Shown: piece by piece, positions 47,147 to 55,908 of the stretch
How the letters are laid out: each line of letters starts with the position of its first letter
Numbering within the stretch: the stretch's first letter is position 1
Assembly: GCA_020633675.1 (NCBI GenBank)
Contig: JACKDE010000001.1
Coordinates: 310,001 to 374,000, forward strand
Origin: Deferribacteres bacterium
GTDB lineage: Bacteria > Zhuqueibacterota > Zhuqueibacteria > Zhuqueibacterales > Geothermadaptataceae
DNA length: 64,000 nt
Direction of reading: 5' to 3'
Position numbers and translations under genes: made by a program
The notes under the pieces: generated by a model
Seen by the model: only the letters and a program-made list of their open reading frames with translations
Told to the model about the DNA's origin: nothing
Database searches by the model: none

Positions 47147-50100
47147 CTATGTTCTGTGCTTTTTGATGCGAAAGACGGAATATGCCGCCAAACACAAAAT
47201 GATGCATGCGATCGTCAAATTTCTCTCAAATTTCGACCCGGTGGCAAACGAGCCATGCCCTGGATGACCATAAAGAGCGTATGATGCCCAGTAAAACGGA
47301 TGTTGATAATGGCGGTGCGGCTGTTCGCTGCTTGCCTGCAGAAGGCTTTTTTGCGCCCGGCTCAATGCTTCTGCCTTTGATTGCCGCTTTTGCAAGTAGT
47401 ATTGATAGAACTCCGGCAGCAAGGCAGAAGCAAATGCATCATCGATTACCCAACGTGTCATGAGTACCGAGCGCGCGCCCGCGCCCAAAAACAACCGCGG
47501 CAAGCCCAGCACGCCTTCGCCGCTGACAAGCTGGCCATGGCCGGTTTCGCATGCACTTAAAGCGACCAAATCAGCCTGCAAACCAAGCCCGGCGATTTCG
47601 TAGCCCATCAACAAACCATCATCGCTGGAGTCGGGCGTGGTTGCCAACACCAACCCGGAAAAGGCATCGAAAGATGGATCGGCAAAGGCATGGGTGGCGA
47701 AATGAATGATCGGATAGTGCGGGGCCTGCTCAAAAAATGTTCTTTTGCTGGCTTTGTCACGCAGAAAGATGTTGGCATCATCGCCTAAGAGCATTTCGAT
47801 ACGCCTCGCTTCTTCTTCTGCATAGGGTAAGGCATCAAAACGCCAACCGCGATCGGAGCGCAGGTTACTGGTCAGGGCGTAGCTATTAAAGGGATTGGCG
47901 AAAATCGCCACTTCCGGACGCATTGTTTGTGCTGCAGTTTGGCCGCGCAATATTGCCAGGCTGGGGCTGTATGAAATTGTCCAGCGATGCAGCAAAAACG
48001 CAGAAGCATAATCGGGGTTGTCCGCTGGCAGGTAACGCTGCTTTTGCGGCTTCGTGCTCAGCATCATTTCGAAAGGCAGCTGCATCAGGGCAATGTCCGG
48101 TACAATCAGCACATTTTGTGGCATTTCCGCGCCCAACTTTTGCTCGACTGGCGCCACCAACTGCTGATAAAGCTGATGTGCGAGATCGGCCCGAAACACC
48201 ACGCTGTCAATCGATACTGCTTGAACCTGATGAAGCGGTGCAATCAGTGCATTGATTTGGCGTTGCAGGCTATCCGGCTCGATGTTTATACCGATGATTT
48301 CAGTTCGTGAATTGGAGATCGCAAAAACGAACGAAGAATCGGCGGCGATGTGGTAGAGCAGTAGGCAGGTGCCGAGCTTGCTCAACTGAGTCTTCGCCTC
48401 TTGCAGCAGCAATGGAGCGGATTCCTGATCAACTGCATGCATTGTGTCATGTGCCGCCAGGCGCAAACGGCGGGTCAGTAATGCGTAGCGTGCGGCTTCA
48501 AATGCGCTCTGCATTTGTTTGCGAGCAGACCTGTCGTCGCGCATGCGTCGTTGAATGGTGCGCAGTTTGGTCGCGATGTCCACATAGCCGCTATCCTGAG
48601 CAGGTGTTGCGCCGCCGCTGCCAAGCTCGTTGAGCGTACGGCCACGTGTCAGTTGCAGATAGTGGAAGAGTGTATCGCGCGTGGCTGCGACAGGTTGTTC
48701 CGCAAGTCGAGCGAGATAGGCGGCAACCAGTTGTCGGTAGACTTGCTGTGCTTCGCTAAAATAGCTGATTTGCAGCTGATCGACAGTCAGGTTTTGGCGG
48801 GTTTGCTCCACTGCGGCGGCAGCATCTTTCAACGCTGCGATTCGGCCACTGGTGTTGCCGGTGGCTTGAAGTGCTTTGCTGGCGGCCAGTTCAGCCTGCC
48901 AGAGCATTTCGTTGTAGCTTTGCTCTGTGGCATATTCACGAATGGCACGGCATTTTTCGAGCGCGGCTCGTGGCAAATGATTGGAGAGATCGAGCTTGGC
49001 CAGTTCGAGCAACAGCCAATTTTCATAAAAAGCATCATTGCCCGATCGAGCGGTAGCGAGCGCGAGCTCAAACCAGTCGCGCGCTTTTGCATGCTGACCC
49101 TGGCGCTTGAACGACTCCGCCACCCGGCTTTGCCAATACGCCCGGGCTTCAAAATCGGCCGGGTCGGAAAGAAAATCGATATAGTCGATGTAGGCTATAC
49201 GTGCCCTCTCATAAGCGCCAGCTTCAAGTAAATCGTCAGCAAGCCGGGCACGTGTGCTTTTTTCCTGCTGCGCTAAGCCGAGCTCTTTCGCCAGAGCGAG
49301 CACATCGCGATAGGTTTTGCGCGCCAGCGAGTCCTGATGCAGATCGTAGTAGAAATCGCCTTTATCGCGCATCATCTGCACATAAACGGAGCGGTCCCCG
49401 GCACGACGCGCAACCGGCTCGCCCGCAGCGTAGGTTTGCAGAGCCAGAGCAAAGCGCTCTGTAAAATAGTACAGCTGCGCCAGCCCCATGTACCACTGGG
49501 CAGCATCACCAAATTGCTGCAGCTTTTCAGCAATCGAAATGGCTTCTTGAAAGGCTGTAATGGCATTGCCGGGCTTTTCGAGAATGGTGGCATGGTTACC
49601 CAGCACAAGCTGCAAACGATATGCGTCGTCTATGCGGCGGGCGATCTGTTCTGCCTGCTGATAATAGTGCTCGGCAAAGTCGATTGTGGCGTAGTCCTGG
49701 CTGGCGGCGTAGGCAAGGCTGGTGAGCAATTGCGCTTCTGCCTGCTGATCGCCGTTTGCCTGGGCCTGCTTCAGGCCGAGTCGCCAAAGTGAATCTGCCT
49801 GCGCATACAAAGCGCGATCGAAGAAGCTGCTGCCCCACAGGTACAGGAGTTGTGGCTGATGTGAAATGGATTTGGGCAGGCTGGCGAAGGTCTCGGCGGC
49901 ATGTGCGGGTTGATTGCTGAAATATTGCTGCAAACCGTGCAGCAGGCCGGATTGCAGTACCTGCGGGTCAGGCAGACCTGCACGCCAATCCGCAGATGGA
50001 TTCTTGCCGTACGTGAATGCAAAATAGTCGATCCAGAGCTGCAACGGCACTGCGTCTGCAGCGATGGCTTGCCGGTATGCCCGCATCGCCCGCGACTGGT

Positions 50101-50452
50101 TTTTCTTGAGCGCGAAAATCCTGGCGAGCGCCCAGTGCCTGTTTTGGCGCGCCTCAATTGCATCGGGCCAATGCTGAAATTCTTGTTGCAGCGTGTCGAG
50201 GCGATCCTGCAGCAGGGCCAGCTCGATCAGTTTGAACCAGGCTTGCTCAACGCCCGGCTGCTTGGCGATATAGTCACGCAACTTGGCCGCCTGTTGCTCT
50301 GCGGGCAGCGCAGCGATGGACTCAAGGAAAGCAAAATAGGATGCAGGTTCACCTTCGATCTGCGGGGATTGCAGCGCCAACAAAGCATGGTTTGGTAGGA
50401 AAACCAGCCCGATCTGGGTGATGAAAAGCAATGTCAGGTAAAAACGTTTCAT
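47147..50452 (-). CDS. CHAT-domain protein with TPR repeats and C-terminal membrane helix
   Basis: A 1101-residue protein with a signal anchor (LTLLFITQIGLVFLP), a long solenoid of tetratricopeptide-like repeats (~40-600; for example YAQADSLWRLGLKQAQANGD, YERARIAYIDYIDFL), a helical linker and a C-terminal CHAT domain (~790-1080). The caspase-like dyad is intact: His921 in IHFATHAF and Cys968 in LSACETGHG. A transmembrane helix follows (LTIACIILCLAAYSVF) with a basic tail. CHAT enzymes are cysteine proteases of the separase/caspase clan, often partners in signalling. It lies 31 bp upstream of an ECF sigma factor. No clear ribosome site precedes the ATG. Confidence 0.9.
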   Translation of the reverse strand: MKRFYLTLLFITQIGLVFLPNHALLALQSPQIEGEPASYFAFLESIAALPAEQQAAKLRDYIAKQPGVEQAWFKLIELALLQDRLDTLQQEFQHWPDAIEARQNRHWALARIFALKKNQSRAMRAYRQAIAADAVPLQLWIDYFAFTYGKNPSADWRAGLPDPQVLQSGLLHGLQQYFSNQPAHAAETFASLPKSISHQPQLLYLWGSSFFDRALYAQADSLWRLGLKQAQANGDQQAEAQLLTSLAYAASQDYATIDFAEHYYQQAEQIARRIDDAYRLQLVLGNHATILEKPGNAITAFQEAISIAEKLQQFGDAAQWYMGLAQLYYFTERFALALQTYAAGEPVARRAGDRSVYVQMMRDKGDFYYDLHQDSLARKTYRDVLALAKELGLAQQEKSTRARLADDLLEAGAYERARIAYIDYIDFLSDPADFEARAYWQSRVAESFKRQGQHAKARDWFELALATARSGNDAFYENWLLLELAKLDLSNHLPRAALEKCRAIREYATEQSYNEMLWQAELAASKALQATGNTSGRIAALKDAAAAVEQTRQNLTVDQLQISYFSEAQQVYRQLVAAYLARLAEQPVAATRDTLFHYLQLTRGRTLNELGSGGATPAQDSGYVDIATKLRTIQRRMRDDRSARKQMQSAFEAARYALLTRRLRLAAHDTMHAVDQESAPLLLQEAKTQLSKLGTCLLLYHIAADSSFVFAISNSRTEIIGINIEPDSLQRQINALIAPLHQVQAVSIDSVVFRADLAHQLYQQLVAPVEQKLGAEMPQNVLIVPDIALMQLPFEMMLSTKPQKQRYLPADNPDYASAFLLHRWTISYSPSLAILRGQTAAQTMRPEVAIFANPFNSYALTSNLRSDRGWRFDALPYAEEEARRIEMLLGDDANIFLRDKASKRTFFEQAPHYPIIHFATHAFADPSFDAFSGLVLATTPDSSDDGLLMGYEIAGLGLQADLVALSACETGHGQLVSGEGVLGLPRLFLGAGARSVLMTRWVIDDAFASALLPEFYQYYLQKRQSKAEALSRAQKSLLQASSEQPHRHYQHPFYWASYALYGHPGHGSFATGSKFERNLTIACIILCLAAYSVFRIKKHRT

Positions 50453-50656
50453 ATTTCATTCGGCAGCAGCATGGTGGCGGCTGGCTGGCCGTTGCCGATT
50501 CGCAGTCTAAATATGGTGGAAAGGCGATTTGCCTATTTGTTGCTCAAAACTGCCCGATAGATGAAATATGCTTTTATCTTATCGGACATGTTGAATGTGC
50601 AGCGCTTTTGTGTAACATGCAAGCCTGTGCACGAATGCAAGCCGCACCGGGCATGC

Positions 50657-51142
50657 TTATTTGGGTGGAATAATTTCGTCGAACGTATCGCCAGGCCCCG
50701 TCTGGGGCTGTTTTTCATCGATCATCTCATCATCGACAGGCGGCATATTGCCGATGGTTTCGTGCAAGGCGGCTATTTTTTTAGTGATCTGCTCGATTTT
50801 GGCGATGATAAAGCGGATGCGTTCGTAGTATTTGGGGCGGCCGATACGGTTGCGAGGCCGGGGAATGGCCATGATCTGTGAATCGAGCGAATCGGTTTCA
50901 TCGATGATTTTATTGACCTTGCTAACGATGGTCACAGCCGTGTCTGCACTGGTTTTATTGGTTGAAAGCTGTTCAATTTCCTGCGAAATAGCATAAATTC
51001 GGGTGTCGACGTCGTTGAGTTTTTGCGCCAACTCCGGCTCGATGTCCTCAAGCTTGACATCTTCAATGGAGGTGCTTGCAACACCCAATTTGTAGACTGA
51101 AATGACCAGGTCCTCGGTTTTCTTCCTGAGATCCTCAAGCAT
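50657..51142 (-). CDS. Coiled-coil protein of unknown function
   Basis: A 161-residue, charged, mostly helical protein (MLEDLRKKTEDLVISVYKLG; DVDTRIYAISQEIEQLSTN; RIRFIIAKIEQITKKIAALHE) ending in an acidic Pro-rich tail (PVDDEMIDEKQPQTGPGD). The start is set at the second ATG (51142), which has AAGGA eight bases upstream; the first ATG overlaps that site. No domain family recognised. The helical pattern suggests an oligomeric scaffold or filament-like protein. A 12-bp palindrome and a TAnnTTTG-type promoter element precede it. Confidence 0.6.
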   Translation of the reverse strand: MLEDLRKKTEDLVISVYKLGVASTSIEDVKLEDIEPELAQKLNDVDTRIYAISQEIEQLSTNKTSADTAVTIVSKVNKIIDETDSLDSQIMAIPRPRNRIGRPKYYERIRFIIAKIEQITKKIAALHETIGNMPPVDDEMIDEKQPQTGPGDTFDEIIPPK

Positions 51143-51160
51143 ACTTCCCATCCTTTATTT

Positions 51161-51172
51161 TGCTTATAAGCA
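51161..51172. promoter_or_regulatory. Perfect 12-bp palindrome in the leader of the coiled-coil gene
   Basis: TGCTTATAAGCA lies between the candidate -7 element and the ribosome site of the coiled-coil gene. Position and perfect symmetry suggest an operator for a dimeric regulator; no regulator can be assigned. Confidence 0.4.
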
Positions 51173-51176
51173 TGTG

Positions 51177-51210
51177 CAAAGGTAGTTTGATCGTATTGTA
51201 TCGGCGTCAA
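51177..51210 (-). promoter_or_regulatory. Candidate Bacteroidota-type promoter of the coiled-coil gene
   Basis: On the minus strand, TTG (51208-51210) is followed after 23 bp by TACCTTTG (51177-51184), which fits TAnnTTTG exactly. The transcript would start within or next to the palindrome at 51161. The 23-bp spacer is at the long end. Confidence 0.33.
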
Positions 51211-51260
51211 CAATAGCAAATCTTCAGGCCAAAAAAAAGCAATTTTGAACAAGTATGTGC

Positions 51261-52229
51261 TTAATCACGAGCCGTGGCTGTGGAGCTGTAATGTGCTGCG
51301 AGCTTTTGAACTTCTGTCTGCATCGCGGAGCGCAGGCTATCCGGAGAGATGATTTCGACGAAGGTGCTGTAGCTGATCAGCCAATGCACCGTCCACTTAA
51401 GACTGCCGGTCAAATAGGTGAAGATAATGCCATCAGCATCGGCTTCTTCATCGATCAGGCCATAGCTGTGGCGCTCGCGAGCCAGCGGTGCGATCCGTTT
51501 GTCGAATTTGATTTTGACCTCAATCGGATCTTTCAAGGCATCGAATTGTTGCAAGTAGGTTTGAAGTGAGAAGCCATCCCGTGGCGCAAACATATCGTCT
51601 TTTATACGAATTGCTTTGATACGATCTGTACGAAAGTCGCGGTAGTCCTGTCGCAGCCTACAGAACGCGATGAGATGCCAGTGATTGCTGTAGTAGAGCA
51701 AGCCCAGCGGTTCAATGTCACGGCTGCTGTGCGCATCACGATAGACCGCATAGTATTCAAGAGCCAACACGTGCCGGTGCACAATGGCATCCTGGATCGT
51801 GGTGAGAATATCATCGCGAAAGCCGTTCGCAGAGGCTTTTTGTGTCGGGAAAAGCGCGGTGTGGGTTCGCAGCCGTTCAAGAAATTCCTGCGTGCTGTCC
51901 GGGAGAACGGATTGAATTTTCAGCAGCGCCGATTCCGCCTGCTTTCGTACCGAAGCATCAGTCAGATTCTCGACGAACTTGGCGCCGATAAATAGTGCGC
52001 TGGCCTCCTCGGCGGTAAACATGACGGGCGGCAAATGGTAACCATCTACCAGACTGTAGCCTTCACCTGCTTCGGCCGCGACCGGCACGCCGGCTTCGCA
52101 CAGCGCATTCATATCCCGGTACACTGTGCGGGTACTGATGTCAAAATGGTCTGCGATGTCGCGCGCGCGAATGACCTTGCGGGAATGCAGGAGTAGAATA
52201 ATGGCGACCAGACGATCGATTCGGTTCAT
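51261..52229 (-). CDS. WYL-domain transcriptional regulator (YafY-like)
   Basis: A 322-residue regulator. An N-terminal HTH (MNRIDRLVAIILLLHSRK, IADHFDISTRTVYRDMNALCEAGVPV) is followed by a WYL domain (LEYYAVYRDAHSSRDIEPLGLLYYSNHWHLIAFCRLRQDYRDFRTDRI) that binds nucleic acid or small ligands, and a C-terminal WCX-like part. The start at 52229 matches the usual MNRIDRL; a GTG at 52253 is less likely. It is at the distal end of the ABC array, 169 bp after the last permease and preceded by a 9-bp inverted repeat. It is a candidate regulator of that array; this is inferred from position. Confidence 0.85.
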   Translation of the reverse strand: MNRIDRLVAIILLLHSRKVIRARDIADHFDISTRTVYRDMNALCEAGVPVAAEAGEGYSLVDGYHLPPVMFTAEEASALFIGAKFVENLTDASVRKQAESALLKIQSVLPDSTQEFLERLRTHTALFPTQKASANGFRDDILTTIQDAIVHRHVLALEYYAVYRDAHSSRDIEPLGLLYYSNHWHLIAFCRLRQDYRDFRTDRIKAIRIKDDMFAPRDGFSLQTYLQQFDALKDPIEVKIKFDKRIAPLARERHSYGLIDEEADADGIIFTYLTGSLKWTVHWLISYSTFVEIISPDSLRSAMQTEVQKLAAHYSSTATARD

Positions 52230-52270
52230 GGCAGTTTCAATTTTTTTGCGCACTTCGGTTCAATGCTGCA

Positions 52271-52294
52271 AGCCTTTGCATCAGCGCAAAGGCT
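52271..52294. promoter_or_regulatory. 9-bp inverted repeat upstream of the WYL regulator
   Basis: AGCCTTTGC (52271-52279) pairs perfectly with GCAAAGGCT (52286-52294) around a six-base loop. It lies 42 bp before the WYL start and about 105 bp after the last permease stop. No T-run follows on the minus strand, so an operator is more likely than a terminator. Confidence 0.45.
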
Positions 52295-52398
52295 GATTTT
52301 CCGGAATGTAAAAGATGTCCTGGCGAATGGCAAATGGAAAGTGCATCAGCTTGAATATTGAATGTTATAAGCCCGGAATTGCGTCAACTCACCAGTCA

Positions 52399-53037
52399 TT
52401 ATTTTAAAAATGACGGTCTGCGGATAAAAATGGTCAGGCTGAACAAAATGGTTACCACGCAAAAAAGTGTTGCGCTCAGGAAGCCGGGAGCAGATTTCAA
52501 AAACAAGACGATATCGTTGTACTGAAAATGCCCCGGCTCGATAATGGCAATAAAAGCAAAGGCAAAGAAAAATGTTGTTATAAGCAGGACAAGCACAAAG
52601 CGCGAGCGTTTGCTCTTTTTTGATTGGTAGGCGTTGAGATCACTGCCGATGACATTGGTGAAAACCAGGCCTGTGATCGCACCGTAAAGTGACAGAAGGC
52701 CATAGAGTAATTCGGTGGAGAAATCGATAAATGGCGCGGCAAACAGCAGCACCACGAGCCAGCCACCGTACTGCAATAGAAAAACAAACGCAACACGCAT
52801 GGCTGCGATTTTGCGAATGGCCAGAGGCAGAAGCACAAACGCACTCATTCTCGAATTCAAGTGCTCGCGCCCGAGAATGTGACCGCTGATGATAAACGGA
52901 AAAATAAACCAAATGGCCAGAAAATCGACTGAGAAATCAGTGGCGAGTATGATAAATAGATTAAACATATGGGCGAGCAGAATCAGCGCCACATAGGTGC
53001 TGTGATAGGTTATCTCGGTTTTGATAAATTTGATCAT
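52399..53037 (-). CDS. ABC-2-like half permease, paralogue 9
   Basis: A 212-residue membrane protein with about six helices. N-terminus MIKFIKTEITYHS (the family form is MWxIIKxExxYN). The cytoplasmic loop is the most divergent of the set: REHLNSRMSAFVLLPLAIRKIAAMR. C-terminal tail IRRPSFLK keeps the (K/R)(K/R)xS(Y/F)L pattern. It is the last permease of the array and 66 bp after paralogue 8. ABC-2 permeases normally act as dimers with two ATPase subunits. Confidence 0.75.
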   Translation of the reverse strand: MIKFIKTEITYHSTYVALILLAHMFNLFIILATDFSVDFLAIWFIFPFIISGHILGREHLNSRMSAFVLLPLAIRKIAAMRVAFVFLLQYGGWLVVLLFAAPFIDFSTELLYGLLSLYGAITGLVFTNVIGSDLNAYQSKKSKRSRFVLVLLITTFFFAFAFIAIIEPGHFQYNDIVLFLKSAPGFLSATLFCVVTILFSLTIFIRRPSFLK

Positions 53038-53103
53038 CGGATACCTTTTTGCAAAATCATGTTTTGCCGGCTAAAAGCTAAAGCAGCGCAATGCTGGTCA
53101 AAT

Positions 53104-53742
53104 CTACGCCAAATAGGATTTTCTTTTCACAAAAGCGGCGATTGCCAGGCTCGCCATCAAAAAATAAAGCACCATGCAAATTGTGCTGCCAGCGGGGGAG
53201 AAGAACAAGGCACTTGCGGAACGCCAGACCATTTGAAATGAGTTCTGCCATGCCAGCAAAAAAACGGCAAGAAGTAGGAGAAATACCGTCCCGACGGTGA
53301 GCAGCTTATAGCGCTTGCCACCCCAGTAGCCTAGGTGTGAATGAATCACAAAAGCATTGATTAAGGCCAGGACCAATCCGGCAATGGAAAAAATGGCGCT
53401 GAATGTTTCAGATGTCAGCAACTGTGTGTCGACAACAGCATGAACCAGCCACAAAAACACCATCGAAAGATAGAAGAACAGGATATAATATTGCTCAACA
53501 AAACCGATTTCCTGCGGCCGAACTGGCAGCGATGCGAGAATACGGGTGCGCTTCTCCTTGTCGGCTTCACTGCCTAAAACACCAACGCTGATAAAAAACA
53601 CAATCGATGTGTTGATCATTAATCCAATGCCTGACCAGGCGCTGTACAACATTGCACCCAGCAAAAAACAGGCAGCAATCGCGAATCCGATCAGCAAACC
53701 GTTGCGGGTGTAAGCGAGTTCCGCTTTCAGAATCATCCACAT
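53104..53742 (-). CDS. ABC-2-like half permease, paralogue 8
   Basis: A 212-residue, six-helix protein. N-terminus MWMILKAELAYTRN; loop EKRTRILASLPVRPQEIGF; tail VKRKSYLA. The start overlaps the end of paralogue 7 by ten bases, so translation is probably coupled. Its loop lacks the usual ARI after the IG pair (EIGFVEQYYI), which sets it apart from paralogues 1 and 4-6. Confidence 0.78.
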   Translation of the reverse strand: MWMILKAELAYTRNGLLIGFAIAACFLLGAMLYSAWSGIGLMINTSIVFFISVGVLGSEADKEKRTRILASLPVRPQEIGFVEQYYILFFYLSMVFLWLVHAVVDTQLLTSETFSAIFSIAGLVLALINAFVIHSHLGYWGGKRYKLLTVGTVFLLLLAVFLLAWQNSFQMVWRSASALFFSPAGSTICMVLYFLMASLAIAAFVKRKSYLA

Positions 53743-54389
53743 AAGCCTGTCCTTTCATCGAGATAGGAGTGACGGTTGTTGTAGCTGAAAATAGCCACAA
53801 AATAGAGAACCGGCACCGGCAAAAACGTCACAATCGGAATGATCGAGTAATCGGTAAGCGCTTTGACCAAGGCCGGGGCATAGGTGTCACCCTGGTAAGT
53901 AAGGACCACACTAAAGAGGCCAATGAGCAGGGCTGCGTACGCAAACGCACCGTACCAAAACCACATGCGCCATCTGCGATGAGAAACGTTCAGGTTTTGT
54001 TTGATGGTGCTGGCTGTAAATACATTCAGCACCATCATGCCAGCGGCGATCATCACCCAGGCGTCATTCGGCTCCGAGACATGTTCGGACTGCATCAACA
54101 TCGGAAGCCAAATCAGTCCGCCACATAAATAAATCAAATAAAGTAGCGTTATTCGCGTGGTGCCAATTTTTTTCAACGGCAAGGGCAGGTGAACGACCTG
54201 CCGATTTCTCTTTTCGCGCCGATGGGTTTTGTTCAAATTTTCGAATATCATGAAAAATGGCAGCCAAATCATCCAATCCATGTGTTCGATTGTGCTCACG
54301 CCCAAAACGCTGATCAGCACCATTGCGGCCAGGGAGACGAGCAGCATCCATCGATTGTAGTGAATTTCGGCCTTCATGATTTGCCACAT
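53733..54389 (-). CDS. ABC-2-like half permease, paralogue 7
   Basis: A 218-residue, six-helix protein. N-terminus MWQIMKAEIHYNRW; loop EKRNRQVVHLPLPLKKIGTTRI; the tail NNRHSYLDERTGLCG carries an eight-residue extension beyond SYL, which overlaps the ribosome site and start of the next gene. The start at 54389 has AAAGG nine bases upstream; a frame to 54632 runs across the YIP1 gene and is a shadow. Confidence 0.78.
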   Translation of the reverse strand: MWQIMKAEIHYNRWMLLVSLAAMVLISVLGVSTIEHMDWMIWLPFFMIFENLNKTHRREKRNRQVVHLPLPLKKIGTTRITLLYLIYLCGGLIWLPMLMQSEHVSEPNDAWVMIAAGMMVLNVFTASTIKQNLNVSHRRWRMWFWYGAFAYAALLIGLFSVVLTYQGDTYAPALVKALTDYSIIPIVTFLPVPVLYFVAIFSYNNRHSYLDERTGLCG

Positions 54390-54484
54390 AAGTCGCTGCC
54401 TTTTTATGAAAGATTCAGTAACAAGTTTAGTCCAGTGTTGTGTAACGGGCTGAATGCATTGTCTGCGCGCAGAGTCGGATGGTG

Positions 54485-55204
54485 CTACATCGCCAGGCCT
54501 TCGAACAGCTTGCCCAGCGGCACCGAGATCGCAATCCACAATGCCCATAGCGCCAGCACTGGCCGACTTGCCTTGGCCGTTGTCGAACCATAGGCGATAG
54601 CGAATCCGATGATCAACAAAACGAGCTGCCAAATGGTAAATATGCTAAATTTTGCCAAAAATCGATAGAGGATGCTTTTGCCCTCGCCGAGCGCTGGCGT
54701 CGGCAATAAAATGCTGAGATCGGTCGCGTAACCATGCAGAGTGCCTTTGGTGAGCGCGTACCAGGTGGCCGGCACCAGGTCGACAAGCGCCACCATACTC
54801 GCCCACAATACCATTGAAAAGATGATGTTGAAGGCAACCTTTTTTCCAAAATATTTATTGCAGGCAACCATATAAATCCATGCCAAAACAGCAAAGATGA
54901 TCGGCGCAATAATGGGTGTGAGCACGATGCCGAGATACTTGACCGGCCCGGCCAGTGTTGCTTCGCCTTCAGCAATGCGCTGCTCGGACGCGCCGCTCGC
55001 TTTCAATTCCAGCAGTCGGTCGCTCAGCTGTACATCGAGCGTCAGCAATTGCAGGGCTGTGACCGCACAAATGGCAAAAATGATTGGAAAGGCAAATGTT
55101 GGCTTGCGATTGATGCTGGCAAACGCTTTGGTCGGCGCACTAAAAATGGCGACAAGGCGTTGCAAACCTGTCATTTCGCTGGCGGATTCATCATTTTTCA
55201 TCAT
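54485..55204 (-). CDS. YIP1-family membrane protein
   Basis: A 239-residue protein: a cytoplasmic N-terminus with GLQRLVAIFSAPTKAFASINRKP (the usual YIP1 entry motif of the 'F..P..F..i...P' type), then five or six helices (AFPIIFAICAVTALQL; IIAPIIFAVLAWIYMVAC; SMVLWASMVALVDLVPA; FTIWQLVLLIIGFAIAYG). Bacterial YIP1 proteins have no settled role, and occur near ABC or lipid-related membrane systems. It lies between an ICMT-like enzyme and paralogue 7. Two adjacent ATGs; AAAGGA and AGGA precede them. Confidence 0.82.
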   Translation of the reverse strand: MMKNDESASEMTGLQRLVAIFSAPTKAFASINRKPTFAFPIIFAICAVTALQLLTLDVQLSDRLLELKASGASEQRIAEGEATLAGPVKYLGIVLTPIIAPIIFAVLAWIYMVACNKYFGKKVAFNIIFSMVLWASMVALVDLVPATWYALTKGTLHGYATDLSILLPTPALGEGKSILYRFLAKFSIFTIWQLVLLIIGFAIAYGSTTAKASRPVLALWALWIAISVPLGKLFEGLAM

Positions 55205-55272
55205 AATCCTGTCCTTTCAATTAAATCATCACGCTTCATGTTGACGCCAAGTCCGGCTTTCAGCGCAGCTGC

Positions 55273-55863
55273 CTACAAAAAAAGATTATCGGGAAAAAAA
55301 CGCGGCACCCGCTGCATGTATTCCTGATATTCCGAGCCAAATCGTTCACACAGTTCCCTCTCTTCCAGCAATACAATCAAATAAACCATCACGAATCCAA
55401 ACAGCAGCAGGATATAACCTGTCAGCCAATTCACATATAACACATAGCCCAGTACGCCCAACAGCGCCTCAACATAACGGGGGTGGCGAATTTTCGCGTA
55501 GATGCCTTCGTTCAGCAGCTTGCCGGGATAGCGCTTGTTCGACAGTTCGGGCATACCAGCGAGAATGCTCGGCTTGAGATATTTGTGCCTTTTGGCACCG
55601 ATAATCACTGCGCCAATAAAAGCAATGCTACCAACAATAAACGCCGGTACACTGCTGCCATAATCACCAACCATCAACAAATCGCGTTTGACATATAGAG
55701 CGTAGGCCAGTAGCATCATCGGCACACTGAGCAGCGCGTAGGTAAACACTGGCCCGATTTTGCGCCAGAATTGCGCGAACGGGTGAATAAAGAGCCAGAT
55801 GATCATGCCCGGCGGCATGGCGATCAGCAACAACAAGCCGGCGTAGTAGCGGACTTCGTCCAT
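55273..55863 (-). CDS. Isoprenylcysteine-methyltransferase-like (ICMT/PEMT) membrane enzyme
   Basis: A 196-residue membrane enzyme with five or so helices. The C-terminal SAM-binding motif of the ICMT/phospholipid methyltransferase group is present: GIYAKIRHPRYVE (conserved RHPxY), then LEERELCERFGSEYQEYMQRVPRFFP. Family members methylate lipids or prenyl cysteines. The start at 55863 has AGGGAG six bases upstream; the preceding ATG at 55869 overlaps it. It lies between paralogue 6 and the YIP1 gene. A substrate within the transport system is possible but unproven. Confidence 0.82.
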   Translation of the reverse strand: MDEVRYYAGLLLLIAMPPGMIIWLFIHPFAQFWRKIGPVFTYALLSVPMMLLAYALYVKRDLLMVGDYGSSVPAFIVGSIAFIGAVIIGAKRHKYLKPSILAGMPELSNKRYPGKLLNEGIYAKIRHPRYVEALLGVLGYVLYVNWLTGYILLLFGFVMVYLIVLLEERELCERFGSEYQEYMQRVPRFFPDNLFL

Positions 55864-55908
55864 TGTCATCTCCCTGTTCAGTCGGAAATCGTCAAATCCA
55901 TTTTGCCG

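Noticed and set aside
48515..49231. Plus-strand frame of 238 codons opposite the CHAT-TPR gene
   Set aside because: Antisense shadow; the minus strand carries clear TPR and CHAT motifs.
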